Shown: positions 46,661 through 59,351 of the stretch, one piece after another
Numbering within the stretch: the first letter of the stretch is position 1
Layout: each line of letters opens with the position of its first letter
From: Metopolophium dirhodum
Lineage: Eukaryota; Arthropoda; Insecta; Hemiptera; Aphididae
Reading direction: 5' to 3'
DNA length: 64,000 nt
NCBI RefSeq assembly: GCF_019925205.1
Contig: NC_083568.1
Coordinates: 21,450,393 to 21,514,392 of the forward strand
Position numbers and translations under genes: made by a program
Notes under the pieces: generated by a model
What the model saw: only the letters and a program-made list of their open reading frames with translations
Databases searched by the model: none
What the model was told of the DNA's origin: nothing

Positions 46661-47319
46661 CAGGCTTCAAAATATTAAACGGTTTATGTTTTCATTTTAC
46701 ATTCTTGTGAGATAAACAGCATTTTAATAAAGCTTTTTCTTTTGCGTCTTTAAAAAATCCAAATACAATTGGAAAATTAAACGCGATTCAAACAGATTAT
46801 TACTTTTGATTTTGTCACTATATTATTTTCAGGGTAAAATCCACATAAAAAAAATGATGGTATGTGTGGACAAACCTAGTCATAAAAATCTTGCCTAAGT
46901 CGAGCTCTGGTTTAAAAAAAAAATGTAAAATCAGATATTAAACTAGCGTTGTTTGACTTGAACTTTTACGTATTCAACGATTTTCTGCATCGCTTGGGAT
47001 GTGTTCACAGTCGAAATCTACTACATAGAGTATAATTAAACAAAAATATACATTCAAAGAGCGTTTTTGTTTTATTTAAAGAAAAGTCTTAACTGGTAAA
47101 AATCACTCGTTAAAAAAAAAACGATATATATTATACACATCCTCGTCGCAATATAGGTGGCATAATATTACATCCGTGCAGTATTTTTTGAAACACAATA
47201 TACAAGTGCATTTTGTCTGAGAGGAGAACACAATAATTACACCGACAAGACAAGGACACGTCGGACAGGCAATATCATCAAAAGCTCGCGCATCGGCGCA
47301 CCTGAAAAAATATTGTTTA

Positions 47320-47346
47320 TAACGACGACGACGACAACGACGACCG
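47320..47346 (+). repeat. (ACG)n microsatellite
   Basis: ACGACGACGACGACAACGACGACC is a CpG-bearing trinucleotide run with one interruption. The 64-codon frame over it reads poly-Thr and is not considered a gene. Confidence 0.8.
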
Positions 47347-47711
47347 AGTTACACCACAGACACTATGCGGATTCAAGAAAAAATCAATCGAATACTTCAC
47401 AGAAATACTTCCTAATATTCTTAAAATTGGAACGTGCAAATATTATTTACAAAATACCGTACAAGCATATGTGTGTAATATCATCTATTTCATTTCTCTG
47501 TGTATAGGTCTTAAAAATATGATATTGAAAAATGTATAAAAAAAAACTACAGTAATTATAGGTATATAATCACAGATGAAAACGTAAAAGTATGTCATTC
47601 ATTTCACAGCAAAAGTTCAAATTACGACTTGTATTCATCTAAATTTAAAAAATAATAATCCGGTAAACGAATTACAATAAAAAACGGTGGCTCTAATTTT
47701 AAAAGAATAAG

Positions 47712-47731
47712 TTAGGTTAGGTTAGGTTAGG
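47712..47731 (+). repeat. Interstitial telomeric repeat (TTAGG)4
   Basis: Four perfect TTAGG units, the telomere repeat of most insects, lie inside AT-rich DNA. Related shorter runs occur at 45515-45529 (two perfect units and TTAAG) and 42958-42967 (two units). Confidence 0.85.
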
Positions 47732-49028
47732 ACAATCCTTAAATTACATAAAAAAAACCCGAGTATTTGAAAATAATGGTGATGTTTAAGTATACTTAAA
47801 AATTCCAAAAACTATAATTTTAAAGGAAAGACGGGAGAGAGCATGCTTGGTGAATAAGCCTGTATTACTTAATATTATGTTTGCAGAGTTATAAAAACTA
47901 AATCTGCGTTAAGAATTCTGAAAATATCATCTTAAAAAATGGTAAACAACAATTATTATTAAAAATTCTTTGGACTTTGCGTTGATATTATATTATATTC
48001 TAAATAAGCATGTAAAAATATGTTATTTTTCAATTAAGATAACGATGGGAATTCTGCGATATCGTTTAATAAAGTTTATTCATCTAACCTATATAATCCA
48101 ATAATAAAGTTCGTCAATAAAATATTGTAACAACAATTTTAATCTGAATAAATTAAAATTAACCTAATAATACGTTTTTGAACTTGGTTCAGAAAAGAAT
48201 TGTTTTGATATTACTGTTGTCTGTTTACAGGTATTTTACTTACAATTTCAGGTGCAACAAAAGAATGCATCGAACACGTGCAGAATACGGTTATAATATT
48301 TTGTAATTAAACTTTAGCGATAAAAAACGCATTTGAAATCTGAACAGCATTTAATTCATAAAACTGTGTACTTTCCTAACAAAAATGCATAATATGCGTG
48401 ACGGACCACGAACCATTGCATAATATTATTGGGTCAATGTTAGCGCCAGAGCCATCGTTTGAGTATATATAGTGACTGTCAAAATATGAAAATAAACAGT
48501 ATTTGGACGAATGGTTGACATAGGTAATAATATTTTTAACTATAGTGAAAACTCAAAGTGACGTTTGTTTTTGCTGTCAGGAATATTAGTTAGCAACACA
48601 AAAGTTTTAGATTTTATTAATAGGTATATCTATAATGTTTTATATGCAACACTTAGGGGCATCAATTGGTCAGAATGGTGACTATCGCTATATTATGAAT
48701 GTCACGAGATTATTTTGTATCAGTTATATTTAATAATATACTATTTTAGATAACTTTGGACACTCTAATCTGGTGCGGTAGTTGCAATACTCTTCAGATT
48801 TAATTTATTCAAGATTATTTTATCGAGTACATATCAACATTTTGCAATTGTACCTACGTGCAAGATGAAAGTGCAACAATATATAAAATTTAGTATTAGT
48901 ATATCACCTATTGTTACATTAATATTTATTATTACTTATTAGGTTATCACATTTATTATACATATGTCGCTAACAAAATATAATACGTAATTGTTATATA
49001 AACCCCATATTAATAATTTGTAGTTAGG
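47732..49028. other. AT-rich DNA without identified genes
   Basis: TTTCAG at about 48246 precedes a short GC-richer segment, but no frame and donor combination there is convincing as an exon. Confidence 0.5.
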
Positions 49029-49201
49029 ACCATAGGCGTAAATTGACTACATTTTTTGGGGGGACTCAAGCCCCCCTCCTCATAGGCCATATTGCTTAGT
49101 ACCACAGAATATAAAAATTAGTACTAATTGCTAGATTTTGAACTGGCATTTGGGGGGGACCACGTCCCCCCAAGCTCCCACCCCCTATTTGCACCAATGG
49201 T
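49029..49201. mobile_element. Short foldback element with G-runs (173 bp)
   Basis: The end ACCATAGGCGTAAAT matches the reverse complement of the other end (ACCATTGGTGCAAAT) at 12 of 15 positions. Each end carries a G6-7/C6 hairpin. The left has GGGGGGACTCAAGCCCCCC, and the right has a G7AC-CAC-GTC6 stem at about 49152-49171. No coding capacity. Flanking TAG occurs on both sides but with an offset, so the duplication length is not settled. Confidence 0.55.
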
Positions 49202-49402
49202 TAGAACACTTTTATTAAATAATTATTTTTTTACGTTACTTAATAATAATATTACAAAATATTAGAATTAAAATCGTATTTTAACGATGATAATGCACAG
49301 TATTTAATTAAATTAAAATTTTTTCAATATTTTCGTACAAAAATATAAGTTTTTCAACTTACTTATGTTTGTTCGATTTTTGAACTGTTTCATGCAGTTT
49401 GC

Positions 49403-49717
49403 ACCACGATTTAAGATAGTATGGTTGCCCAACAAGCTATGATAAGACGGCATTGGATTTAAATCGGACCCTCGGCACTAGCGCTTCTAGTGGACTACGT
49501 ATTTTATAATTTATAATATAATACGATCATTATATATATTTTTATTGTATTTATATAGGTATAACATAACAATTTTTATTAGTTTTAATTTGAACCGATA
49601 TGATCGCTGTATGCGGAGGCCCCCGTAGATCACGTGACTTTTCGATTCAAACCGTATGCCGTGTGATAACATTTTTCTAATAGGTCGTTGTGCAACCATA
49701 CTATCTTAAATCGTGGT
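49403..49717. mobile_element. MITE with 26-bp perfect terminal inverted repeats (315 bp)
   Basis: Positions 49403-49428 (starting ACCACGATTTAAGATAGTAT) are the exact reverse complement of 49692-49717. The similarity continues inward with mismatches for about 12 more bases (CAAC-A-CTAT), and again weakly at ACGGCAT-GG-TT-AATCG about 45 bases in. There is no transposase. A clear target duplication is not seen, so the superfamily is unassigned. The 62-codon minus-strand frame inside is incidental. Confidence 0.85.
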
Positions 49718-49789
49718 ATGTACCACACATATTTTGATTCAGTCTGGTTTGAAAATAAAATAATTCATCATATAAACATTCGTTAATAA

Positions 49790-50481
49790 TCTGCTATATA
49801 TATAATATTATATAAACGAATAATAATTTAGATTAGGCTCATAGTCTTGGAAACTACTGAACCAATTGTGACTACATTTTGCACACAATATATTCCTTCT
49901 GATTCAAGGATTACTTATAGCTTTGTTTTTAAACCCCTATAAGTTACTCACACATGAATTTCGTTTTGGATCGTGAAAATAGAAAAATGTTTTGTTTTAA
50001 TAATTTTACGGTTGCCATTATGATCACAGAAATGTATAGACATAAGTCTATAGACTCAAAAACTACTCGACTGATTTTGACTAAAGTTTCAGAGATTGTT
50101 TTAGGGATACTGAGAAAATGTATAGAGAGTAGTTTGAACCACGTTCAAAAACACAAACCAAGTTCTATATCCAATCTGCCATCTCGGTCGAATTAGTTTA
50201 GAAAGTTAAGTACACCGACGTCGATTTGGGCCGATGACTCCATGAAGACGGAACTAACTTAATTTTACGATTTTTTTTTTTAATTTGGCGTTACTTTTGT
50301 TCTTGGATTTCCAACGGAGCTATACAGTTATGTACAATAAGATTCAGTTACTATTGAGTTACTTCCCTTTTTACATCCCATGTATACTAACACGTGAAAC
50401 ACACAAATATAGCACATTAGCACTGTGTTTTATATCAGATCTGTTCACTTTTTCCCGGGTGAAGTCGGATTACATAGTTAG
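49790..50481 (+). mobile_element. Helitron-like non-autonomous element, degenerate
   Basis: The 5' part has TC followed by a TATATATA stretch and AAACGAATAA, then GGAAACTACTGAACCAATTG. That phrase recalls insect Helitron 5' regions as I know them. A related phrase (AAAAACTACTCGACTGATTT) recurs at about 50058. Near the 3' end a CCCGGGTGAAGTCGG hairpin (50454-50468) lies about 12 bases before TTAG/T, an eroded form of the CTAG/T terminus. Insertion between A and T fits both ends. No Rep/helicase frame is present. Confidence 0.45.
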
Positions 50482-53400
50482 TTAGGTATATTATATTATA
50501 CTTAATAATATAATGTATTATTGTAATAGCGTGGTGTAAAAATAATACGCGCTGTACAACAACTATTGCCTAATGGACAATCGAACCAAACTGACGGTAT
50601 AATAATACAGACACACAGCTGAACCTCATCAGCTATTCCGAATACTCATATAGGTAGTTGTTGACTGTCGGTATTTGCCATTTGGATTGTATAAACGACT
50701 GGCACAGAATTTGTCAGATCAAACGTAAAAAGGTTCGTTATAGTAGTGACGCATTCGTGGATTATATTTTATAAGTCGTAATAAGCTGCGTGGGATAAAA
50801 AACAAAACGTGTAAAAAAGAATATTTTGTTCACGGTTGTTATTTATTTTATTACAAACTCTATAATAAATCATAATGTATTTATTTTTTTCATAACTATG
50901 GTTTTTAATTCATAAATTCGACTAATTTATCGTTCAAGTGATACAATAGCATTATTTATATATAATAATCTGACCTCGATACGAAAACTAATTATTCGAG
51001 TGTACCAGTGACTACAACTACAGACGCTGTAACAAATTAGTTCGATTTCCATGATAAACAATAATATTGTTATTTATTATTATTACTCAACTTTTAGTTT
51101 CGGAAGTTGACATGTTTTTCCTTTTTTTAAAAAAAAAAAAACTTATGTCATGTACTTACAGAGTATTATGTTTTTGTATTATAATTTATAGGTAGTTTAT
51201 ACAATATATTTTTCTATTCGGTGTTTACCTATAATTAATATTATTTTTTTGACGCTCGTCTGCAATAAATTATCGTCTTCACGCTTTTATTGCAGACTTG
51301 TTTAGTTGTTTATAGTGTTAAAAATATACGGGTATTAGGCTTTCCAAAAACTGATAGGTACATCGGGCATGTTTTCGGCGACCTACCACCGGAACAGACT
51401 CGTTTGTGTTGTGTACGCACAGTAAAACATACGGGTCGCGTTTCCGAAAAAAAAAACACATTGGTACCGTCCATAACAATCTTGTGACACCGCAAGAGAC
51501 ACTTATTGTTTTAGTTTTCCAGTCTGGTATATTATTGTACTAATATAAAACAACCGTATAATATCTAAAATTTCGCCCTCAGAAACTTCGACGGGAAAAA
51601 TGAAAATAAAAATAAAGATAACCCTGAAATTAGGAAATTGTGTGCCGGTTGTATTATAGGGCCAGACGAGTATTGGACGGCTGTTTATACGTCAAAGTGT
51701 AGCTAAGTACAATAATGGTATAATATTATTTTTTGTCGACGACGGAAGTTCAAAAATGTAATAACAATAACATTTTATTTATACTTCTACACCGACGTAT
51801 GCCGCTTAAGATACTTAACTTTTAGCGTTGTAGAACGTAACCAAATTATAAAGCACGTTAAGAAAATTAATACTGTCCCCCTGTGACGAATTCTTTTCAG
51901 AGCAAGAAATACATTTTGAAAGATTTGACACAATATAATATACTGTGTAAAATAAAGTTGCCGGAAGAGGTTTAATATTATATGGGCATATAGGTTTAAA
52001 CTGTTGTGCAAGTTTCAAACATTATTATGGTAACTTTTTTTAAATTAATAATTTAATTTGACTAATACTCTAAGAAATTGTATTTAATATTTGTTTTTTA
52101 AGTCCCTATATTTTTTTTGTTTCTATTATAGTTGGTTATCTATACGTCTCGATACTTTTTCCTGAAAAACACTGTCTTATTTAATTAGATTACGGTTATT
52201 ATTTTCATTTACCGTTTTATAAATAAAACTTGATATAAATAGGTATCATGATATCTTTTAAAATCAACTTGAAATTGTTTTTTATTCATACAAATCAAAA
52301 ATAATAACTAACAGAACATTTTTTTTTTTTGTAACAGTAACTTTTTATAATATGTACATTATATTTTAGTTATTTAATGATGTTCCTTCGAGGCTCACAG
52401 TTTTACTATTATTATTTAAATGGAGGTAGAATTGTCAATTTAAAATAATACTTATTGAGAATATTTTAAACGACCTGACACTTACAATAATTGTATGAAC
52501 TGTTGCTGATTTTCGTATGTTTGAGTATTCATATATTGGATCAAATTTAAATTGTTATCATTAGACACAAATACCTATGTTAAAAATGTGTTTGACTGTC
52601 ATCATTTTCAAAAAATGGTTATGTCCACATGCTACCAAGTTAAATATAAGTTTTTCATTTATTTATTATCTTTTCAGAACCTATTAATTACATTATTGTT
52701 ATTATTATTCTCGCCACATACCTAACAACGATCAAAAAATGTTCAGAAGTTTCTTAAAATATAATTTGTTCAATAAAATTTATCATACGAAAAAATTATC
52801 CTCACATTTTCTAAGATAATAATAGGCTAATAAAAAAGGTTTTTAATGCATTACAAACAGATTTTTCTGAACAAACTAATAGAAAAAGTTGTGTGTTTAA
52901 TGATTACGAGGTCTAATCAGTAATCATCTTAGCCAATGACAGACGACTAAAATCGGTATAATCCATAATAATTAATAGGTATTTTATTTAAAATGGAAGT
53001 GGGATTTATCGATTTATGGATACAATTTGCAGGCTGCAGCAATCGAATTATATCTTAAAAAATTACAGCACTCCAATTATCTAAATACGTGTGTATTGAA
53101 TACAACAGGTATAGACTATATCTTAGACATAAATTAAAAACAATGCATTCCACCCCTAATATGTTTTTATTGAATTTAATCAATAACTATATGTTTATTG
53201 AAATTTGGTACACTTATAGATATTAAACATTATATTATCAAAAGAATTTTTTTTCAATAAAGATTTTATGACATAATACAATAATTAATGTCTACGTGCG
53301 TGTGGATCGAATATGTTTTTTAACTCCTAGTTAACGTTTAAATTATGCTGCCTCTGAATATATTTGAATACCAATGCAAATTTATGCACTTCATCCGAAT

Positions 53401-54483
53401 ATTTAAGCTTATAGTACATATTCCATTGACTTCGGAATAATCCCTGTATAGCTCTTTTTGTTTGAGGTTCACCATAAGATTGTAACGTAGGTAGGTACAT
53501 TTTATTATTATTATTTTGTTCGAAAAAAAAAGGAAGTGCCGCGAAATAACTATTTGGTGAACATCAGCTGTGACGGTTTATTCAGCCGCACTCTGTGATA
53601 TATAAGTAGGCACAACGCGCAGGGAATACATTTTCCATCGAACGAAATGTCAATAAGTTAATAGACATTATTATTAATGCGAATGTGTGTCGCCGAGACG
53701 GACAGGAATACGGAGAGTGTAAAACGAAAAATAATGCGTTATACTAATCGATATTGTGTATAGGTATATCTAAAAATATGTATAATATAAATTATGTATA
53801 TGTAGTTACATTTCATACTTTAAAAAAAAAAATGACGAAAAGCGACAACGTGGGACACTAAATAAACGGTTTACTATACGATCGAACTATAAAATTTGAA
53901 TTTTATATAGGTATAACAATATACAAAATATGGCAATTTAAACATAATATTATAAACCTATAGCCTTAGTCGTCAACAGACTATGTATGGATAACAGGCT
54001 ATATATTTTTTGATCTCAGCTAACACGAATTAGATTATCAAATTAAAATTCATTAGTATTCTATAGTTCATAAAATGTATAATATGATTTAACAGCGTAC
54101 ATAACCAATTATCGTTCCAAAAAATATCAAAATTGCTCCAAGTTGTAACACTTGCATAATACAATTACAACACCATTTCGTGAATATTATAAGACAGTCC
54201 AAAATATATTTCACAGTCAATTTGAACTCTGAATTATATATTATTATAATAATTAATAGTGAATAATTGAATTAATAAACTTGAGTTATTTTTGAACACG
54301 AATTATACTGAAAATTGTTTTAAAACTTTTATCTTAAATCATTTACTGTATTGTCCAGAATTTATCACCCTTAGTACACATTATATACGGCTGGTCTATA
54401 AGAATGATGTATGGTATTATGTATTTCGTACGTTTAAATATCTATTTAACCTAAAAAAAAAAAAATCGGAAAAGCTGTTTTTC
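50482..54483. other. AT-rich DNA without identified genes
   Basis: Overlapping frames on both strands near 51290-51495 sit in a modestly GC-richer patch with no recognisable product. The rest is featureless. Confidence 0.55.
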
Positions 54484-54541
54484 TGTACTGTGGGTTTTGA
54501 ACGAACCCCGCTACTGAGTAGGTCACTGTAATGGATGTGTT
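54484..54541 (-). repeat. Repeat family A, short fragment on the minus strand
   Basis: Read on the minus strand it begins AACACATCCATTACAGTGAC, then CTACTCA, which is the family's tail consensus. Similarity then fades after about 25-60 bp. An open frame of 79 codons on the plus strand across it is a by-product. Confidence 0.6.
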
Positions 54542-56094
54542 TACACACCCTAATAATGCGTCTTAATTGTTACAACGCATTTTCTAAACTATATATATAC
54601 ATATTATAATATTCTCTGAACAATATGTATTTTACATAATAATTGTTAGTAGACGCATGATAAGACATAGGATATAGAACGTTGCTAATTTAATTAGGCA
54701 AGATAAATGTAAATAGTTAGATTTAAACGGGAACCCGACTTAAGATATTTACACTTTATATAGATACTGCATAAAAATTGGTTACATTTTTAATATCCTT
54801 AGTGTTGATCATACTGTCAGACATAGGTACGTAAAACAAATTAGGATCGAGGAATATTAAATAATTACGTCTTTCAAACCATTCTATGGTGTATATTCGT
54901 ATAGTAATATTTCCGTTATTTTTGCTATTAAAACTTAATGACAATATTGTAAAATAGTACTTAATATTTTTTAACTTTTGAATGATACATATTTACATAC
55001 CAACATTATTTATTTTATTTTATTTTATTCCTTCAAAAAGATAATGAGCCTCACTGAACAGGTTTGGTGATTATATTATTGATTGTATTTCCTAATTGGT
55101 AATTTTTATAATACAATAATAAGTTAGGAGAGAGGTGAAAAATTGTTCTATGTGTAGTAATAAATGCTTCGAATTGTTCCGAATAATTAAAGTTTAAAAT
55201 ATATATGAATGGTTATTTATATTGAATAAATTATATTTTAAAAAATTGGCACATAAAAAAATGACTACTTTCTCGATCTAAAAAGAAATTTAAAGGCACA
55301 CGATATAATATTAAACTATTTACCAACATCACGTGAAACTTGTTGAAATGTAAAAGTTTTAATGTTAGTTAGCATATTCCTATATAAAATAAATTATTAC
55401 TAATATATGACGTTTATTCGTTGTGTCACAGTAATTTTGACTGCGTTGACTTTTGATATTATGTTAATATACAGTATGCTTGACAGACCCATTATATAGT
55501 GCACCTATCTATACATACAATGTGGTTATTTCATCATCAATAACGTATAATAATATGATTTCAAAAAGAATTGGTGTATAATGTACTATATTTTTATGTG
55601 CCATTAAAATATAAATGACGTATCGTTAATCAGCTGTCGGCGTGTGTAATAATTACTTCAAACGCATATTAATAACATAATATACAAAAATAAACCTAAA
55701 AGTGTAAAACTAACATCAACTGAAGTTAAAGTACCTGTAATATATTTTACTCCTGTGCGCCTCCCGTACGAGAATTCACATTCAAAACCACAAAAACCAA
55801 ATCAGTGATTTATAATTTGCTATAATAATTTTCGTCTGATGAGTTTTTGATTAGATTAATAATAATAATAATACCTACAACTACGCTTGTGCTTTATTAT
55901 TTTGGCTTATTTGTCATCCGATAAAACGTATAATGTGCGTCATATTTGTCATACACAAGTACAATCCGCAAGCCCCAACGAAACATACATTATTGCTAGT
56001 TCGGTGTTAATGTGATATTTCGGCGTGTGGCGTACCGCAATAACACAATTATTACAATCGTTTGCCAGACGTTTGTCAGTTATTATAATATACG
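54542..56094. other. AT-rich DNA without identified features
   Basis: No supported feature. The minus-strand frames of 62-78 codons are consistent with chance. Confidence 0.55.
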
Positions 56095-56114
56095 ATACTG
56101 CCTGCAGGCAGTAT
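56095..56114. repeat. 20-bp perfect palindrome
   Basis: ATACTGCCTGCAGGCAGTAT is fully self-complementary. It lies in an otherwise undistinguished region that has a 110-codon GTG-initiated frame, which is probably chance. Confidence 0.8.
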
Positions 56115-56494
56115 TGGGGGTTAAGGCTCCATAAAATGTATAATATACTGCTTGACGGCTTGAATGTCCTTAAAGTTGCGCACATTTTAACACGGTGTTA
56201 TAATAATATGGTGCGTTTAACGCGTGGATTTTTACGAATATTTTATGGTTGCGACCAATATGATATTATATTATGTTATTATTATTACGTTGCGATAAAG
56301 TCAACATTTGTCGATTTGTCTCCCCCCAAAAAAACTCGTGCTTATAAACACGTTTAATTGAGTGGTAGCAAATTGAATCGGGCCGGTACTTTATGGGCAA
56401 AGGGGGTAATATATTTTTAAATTATAAATTAATAATAGTATCCCGTAAATAATAATGATTATAAAACATATCCTTCTAAACAGGAGCTGAGTGC

Positions 56495-56655
56495 GCTGAC
56501 ACGCCGTTTCCGCTCAGAATCGTTTCTCGTGCACAATGATTTATTATTGAATTCGAACTGAACACATCCATTATAATATAGTTGCACTGAACAGTCTTGA
56601 CGAAGATCTACACTCGAAACCTTCTATACAGCAGAACAGCTTCCCCGGCTTTGTT
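56495..56655 (+). repeat. Repeat family A, right-end copy
   Basis: It has CGTTTCCGCTCAGAATCGTT, then AATGATTTATTATTGAATTC, GAACACATCCATTATA, CTCGAAACCT and ACAGCAGAACAGCTTCCCC, in the same order as the copies at 3.2 and 35.8 kb. The preceding sequence is unrelated to the long copy, so this is a truncated or solo tail. Confidence 0.7.
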
Positions 56656-57130
56656 GTAATTATTCATGCCGGCGACGAAACGGGGAATACGAATAATCAC
56701 AGTATCGGTCGAGCTTTATTACAATAATGATGAAACAAGGACGGCGGAGGTAGGTTCAAATTAGTAGAAAATTATGTTCGCGTAATTGTTTCCTTACCTA
56801 TATCGGTTTATTTCTGAAATCTCGCATTTTTATATAAAATAATCATTTATCTCCTGCTCCTGTGATAAAATAATATTATGCAATCGATGAGCAGTCAGAA
56901 AATATATCAAAAATATATCACAAGATAATCCATTACGCCGTTACTATATAAAATATTTTGTTTTTTAATATTAATTTAACGATACCTACATCTGGTATGA
57001 TTCTACATATGTATATATATGCACTAAAACACACAATTATATAATAATATATATAGTGAAAAGGGTTCAAATGTATTATCGCCATTATAAATTACAGTTT
57101 ACCACCCAAGAAGAGATGGATAATCATTTT

Positions 57131-57190
57131 AGTGGCGTATCCAGGGTTAACAAAAAGAGGATGGTACACAATACCCAAACCCCCGGCTAC
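57131..57190 (+). mobile_element. Possible transposon-end remnant
   Basis: AGTGGCGTATCCAGGG followed shortly by ACCCAAACCCCC resembles the ends of several insect DNA transposons, and it shares the GGCGTA plus G/C-run style of the 49.03-kb foldback element. No inverted partner was found nearby, so at most a solo end. Confidence 0.2.
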
Positions 57191-57906
57191 AACATTGCAG
57201 GATAAGTTGTGTTAAATATAGTTATCTGGTTTTGTATTATATTAAAAAAAATAGCTGCTGACTTTAAAAAAAAAGACTATTGGATAATAACTTTGCAAAA
57301 TACCTATTGATTTATACTTAAAAATTGATCTGTTAATAATTTCCATACAACTCTATATTATAAAATTATGTCCGAATATATACTGTAGGTATTACATAAA
57401 TAAATATTTTAAGGAATTCTTTTTTTCGTTTAATATTATGACATTTAGCTAACAGGTGCCTACTTAACAGTAGGTCCCTATATCATTATCACGATGAACG
57501 TTTATTTAATATTACAAAAACTTTTTAAATTAGATAGGTATAGCCGGTAAAGGTTACTAATGTGATCTTGATTATACTAAATATTGAAACCACCGAAAAA
57601 ATAACATTCAACCATTAAACGATGATCATTTATATTACACTTCAAATAATAAAATGGTTTTTTTTAGTATTAAAAATGTTTAAAGATGTAGCTCGCAGGT
57701 TCGAACATCATTATTCTGATTAATGTAGGTACTGCAGGAATATTACGAATTTCACTTTAAATGAAATAGTTCGTGTTTATGTGCTTGTACGTTATACTAT
57801 CTAGCCATTTCGTACACGGTGAACTATCTATCTATTGAAAATAAATATTTTATACACAAATTGTATAAATTAATATGTATGTATATATACGGCATATGTA
57901 CAAAGT

Positions 57907-57924
57907 ATATATATATATATATAT
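57907..57924 (+). repeat. (AT)n microsatellite
   Basis: About nine AT units. Confidence 0.85.
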
Positions 57925-59058
57925 TATAATACATACCATTATTTCCACGTACTTGTTTTCTTCTTTCTTGCGGGTGCAGAGAGGTGGGAAAAAGGTGAAT
58001 TTTTTTTTTTTATAAAAAACGAGAGGCATTTCAGCAAAGTTCAACCTATAATATAGCTCGCCTATATAGCAAGCGCGTAATTACACTTTTTGCGTTACAA
58101 AAGTTCGCGTGAAATCGATTTTCTACTTGGACTTCATATACCCACTGAATGTTTGCCAACGCCACTCGCATTATATGATAGTTGTACATATTATGAATAT
58201 TGTAGGACACAACCCAGGTATATATATGTATATACCTACGTAGAATCCCTGTGATTCGTTCATTAGCAATATTATCGCGGTGCAAAAATAGTTACCTATT
58301 ATCGGAAACGCCGTCGATGGCATTGTAATTGAATTTTCTAATGCGAAAGTCCACATGTGAATACCAAATGAATATTGCAGTTCTTTAAATGTTTACAATT
58401 ATATAATTCTGTCATTCTGAGCGTTACTTTTGTTTGTATGCGGGTTCAATCACTCAGAACTTAGTTTATCGAGTTTACTCTGATGGCTTGATTTTTATTA
58501 AATTGTATTTAAAGGTATATAATTGTAAGTAAATAACAATATTGACATTTGGTATTGAACGATTTTTATGAACTGTGTATTAAAAAAAAAGTTTCTTTGA
58601 ATTATATTAAACAATTAAGCTACTTCCTCCTAAAAAAAAAAATAAAATTGTCTATTCCCTTCATCCTATTTATTCTAGTCGGGATCACGAAAAGTGAAGT
58701 ACAAATATATTGTCGGCGTCAGGGGTTCTCAGTATTGTACTATAATCGTCATCGAAGATTTATATATTTTATGCGTCAGACGAAATAATAAGTTATGTAG
58801 GTACATTCGAATATTATAAAAAGCACGTCAGTTGATTTATATAACTTAATAATTTTCGCTGGGAACTCAATTGTCGGCGATTACTCATAGAGAGCTTGAC
58901 TTGATGCATGAAAAATATAACAATATAAAATCAAAATAAGCTAATGAAATAATTAAGTACGCGATGTTAACGTTCGTCGAGTTCTTACAGGACTTCAGAA
59001 TTGGCTTACATTATTATTATTTATTTCATTTGATTTGTGTAAGTATAATAATGTGTAT

Positions 59059-59351
59059 GGGGGACGAGGTGGCCGAGCGGTCTAACGCGACGGATTCGGC
59101 ACAGCCGGTCCGAGTTCGATCCTCGACCACCGGGCGGCATTTTTCTCCGTGCAAGTCACGGTGTCCGGAGAAAAAGTGCCGCCATCCCCCGCCCGGGCAT
59201 GGCAGATACCTACGGGTGCCCAATCAAAAATTCTGCCAAACCCAACACACACGTGTTCCTTCCCCTACCGACACTAACAACCCACAAACAAACCACTACA
59301 GCTAATGGCCATAGTTACCGAAGCTTAAGATCAATAAAAAACAAAAAAAAA
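59059..59351 (+). mobile_element. tRNA-Ser-derived SINE (about 293 bp)
   Basis: The head GACGAGGTGGCCGAGCGG is like the 5' end of arthropod tRNA-Ser. Pol III A box TGGCCGAGCGG is at 59070-59080 and B box GAGTTCGATCC at 59112-59122. A tRNA-unrelated body with a long hairpin follows, ending in AATAAAAAACAAAAAAAAAA. The flanks carry a 12-bp duplication with one mismatch: AATAATGTGTAT (59047-59058) and AATAATATGTAT (59352-59363). The 113-codon frame across it begins before the SINE and is not a gene. Transposition would need a LINE in trans. Confidence 0.88.
59133..59183 (+). repeat. 17-bp hairpin in the SINE body
   Basis: GGCGGCATTTTTCTCCG (59133-59149) pairs with CGGAGAAAAAGTGCCGCC (59166-59183), with one bulged G and a 16-base loop. 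It directly follows the tRNA-like head. A stem this long in the SINE RNA could stabilise it or bind a protein, and no function is known to me. Confidence 0.75.

Larger units (their letters stand above)
56656..59046. other. AT-rich DNA with a possible transposon-end remnant
   Basis: Apart from the 57131-57190 remnant and a TA microsatellite nothing is supported. Three short minus-strand frames at 57850-58356 overlap low-complexity TATA sequence. Confidence 0.55.

Noticed and set aside
56025..56357. 110-codon plus-strand frame
   Set aside because: GTG start, low-complexity C-terminal half (Tyr run), no motif.
56378..56400. GGGCCGGTACTTTATG, similar to the LTR motif CCGGCCGGTACTTTGTG
   Set aside because: The match is about 12 bases with no flanking LTR similarity, so a solo LTR is not supported.
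58716..58735. CAGGGGTTCTCAGT, similar to a hAT end
   Set aside because: No inverted partner and no 8-bp flanking duplication was found.
58964..59305. 113-codon plus-strand frame
   Set aside because: Most of it is the SINE body read by chance, and it begins in unrelated flanking DNA.
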